Of a DNA stretch of 26,290 bases, positions 26,183 to 26,290 are shown in pieces; the stretch's first letter is position 1; each line of letters begins with the position of its first letter. The position numbers and the translations under genes are program-made. The DNA comes from Baffinella frigidus (taxonomy: Eukaryota > Cryptophyceae > Cryptomonadales > Baffinellaceae). Under the pieces are notes generated by a model. That model was not told the origin of the DNA. It made no database searches and was given only the letters and a program-made list of their open reading frames with translations. The DNA is taken from assembly GCA_026770585.1 (NCBI GenBank), contig MU646359.1, positions 460,688 through 486,977 of the forward strand. The letters run 5' to 3'.

Positions 26183-26219
26183 AAGGTCTCGGGTTTCGGG
26201 TTTCGGGTTTAGAGTGTAC

Positions 26220-26290
26220 CCTTGCTCAGCAAACCCAGCCTCAACCGTCTGGTCATCCTCCTCCTTCTGCACCGCCACCTCCACCTCCAC
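26220..26290 (-). CDS. Acidic exon at window edge (partial)
   Basis: Minus strand, open from the window edge: VEVEVAVQKEEDDQTVEAGF, then AEQG, before GTACACTC (donor-like) and TTTCGGG heptamers. Acidic, helix-forming; a continuation of the repetitive (-) gene is likely. The 5' part lies outside the window. Confidence 0.4.

Noticed and set aside
1-26290. tRNA, rRNA, spliced-leader RNA, retrotransposon or viral genes
   Set aside because: Scanned by eye for cloverleaf arms, conserved rRNA motifs, reverse transcriptase or integrase motifs, and found none; a covariance-model or profile search would be needed to exclude them fully.

Overview
This window looks like nuclear genomic DNA from a eukaryote, most probably a protist. 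I see no compact bacterial gene layout, no ribosome-binding-site operons and no long ORF with a recognisable fold. Coding-looking sequence comes as short exon-sized pieces (about 50-100 nt) with GT...AG borders. The spacers are built from 7-base variants of the plant/algal/alveolate telomere unit (TTTAGGG, TTTCGGG, TTTATGG, and on the other strand CCCTGAA, CCCTACA, CCCTGCA). That fits an alga or alveolate such as a dinoflagellate or chromerid, but this is an inference and no taxonomic marker gene is present. An 840-N assembly gap lies at 12862-13701.

Layout. (1) 0.6-4.1 kb: repeated (+) modules of an unrecognised protein (MAGKERVLVLAK... and DLYS pieces), broken by inverted-repeat elements and CCCTRCA arrays. 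(2) 4.5-8.1 kb: foldback elements, CTACGGTAGG tandem repeats, and a second (+) module with sequence LEDSVRGVEQLL. (3) 8.1-15.2 kb: (-) strand Ala/Glu-rich coiled-coil exon modules (VARVEGEAAEA..., VAKLEGERAALETKLKEE), telomere-like arrays, the N gap and many foldbacks. (4) 15.2-18.7 kb: dense foldbacks, a five-fold 21-bp repeat encoding EKTIRQL heptads, and a duplicated spacer. (5) 18.9-22.1 kb: (+) acidic Glu-rich modules grading into a GAGGAGG microsatellite. (6) 22.6-26.3 kb: (-) strand helix-forming exon modules with introns of telomere-like heptamers.

The dominant content is roughly forty short (about 100-360 bp) non-autonomous inverted-repeat elements in at least fifteen families. Several interrupt the repeated exon modules or dispersed repeats, so a sister copy shows the uninterrupted site. 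In fourteen elements the ends are flanked by a 2-bp direct repeat whose sequence varies (CT, TA, GG, GA, TT, TC, AC, TG, AA). Three copies of one family are each exactly 152 bp.

The most unusual signal is in the hairpin cores. Within a family the outer sequence is conserved, but the central or sub-terminal palindrome differs between copies while remaining self-complementary in each. This occurs in at least six families. It suggests that arms are rewritten against each other (hairpin-templated repair or replication) or are selected as structures. No transposase, rRNA, tRNA or CRISPR was found. The protein modules look like pieces of large repetitive coiled-coil genes, many apparently decayed; their function is unknown.
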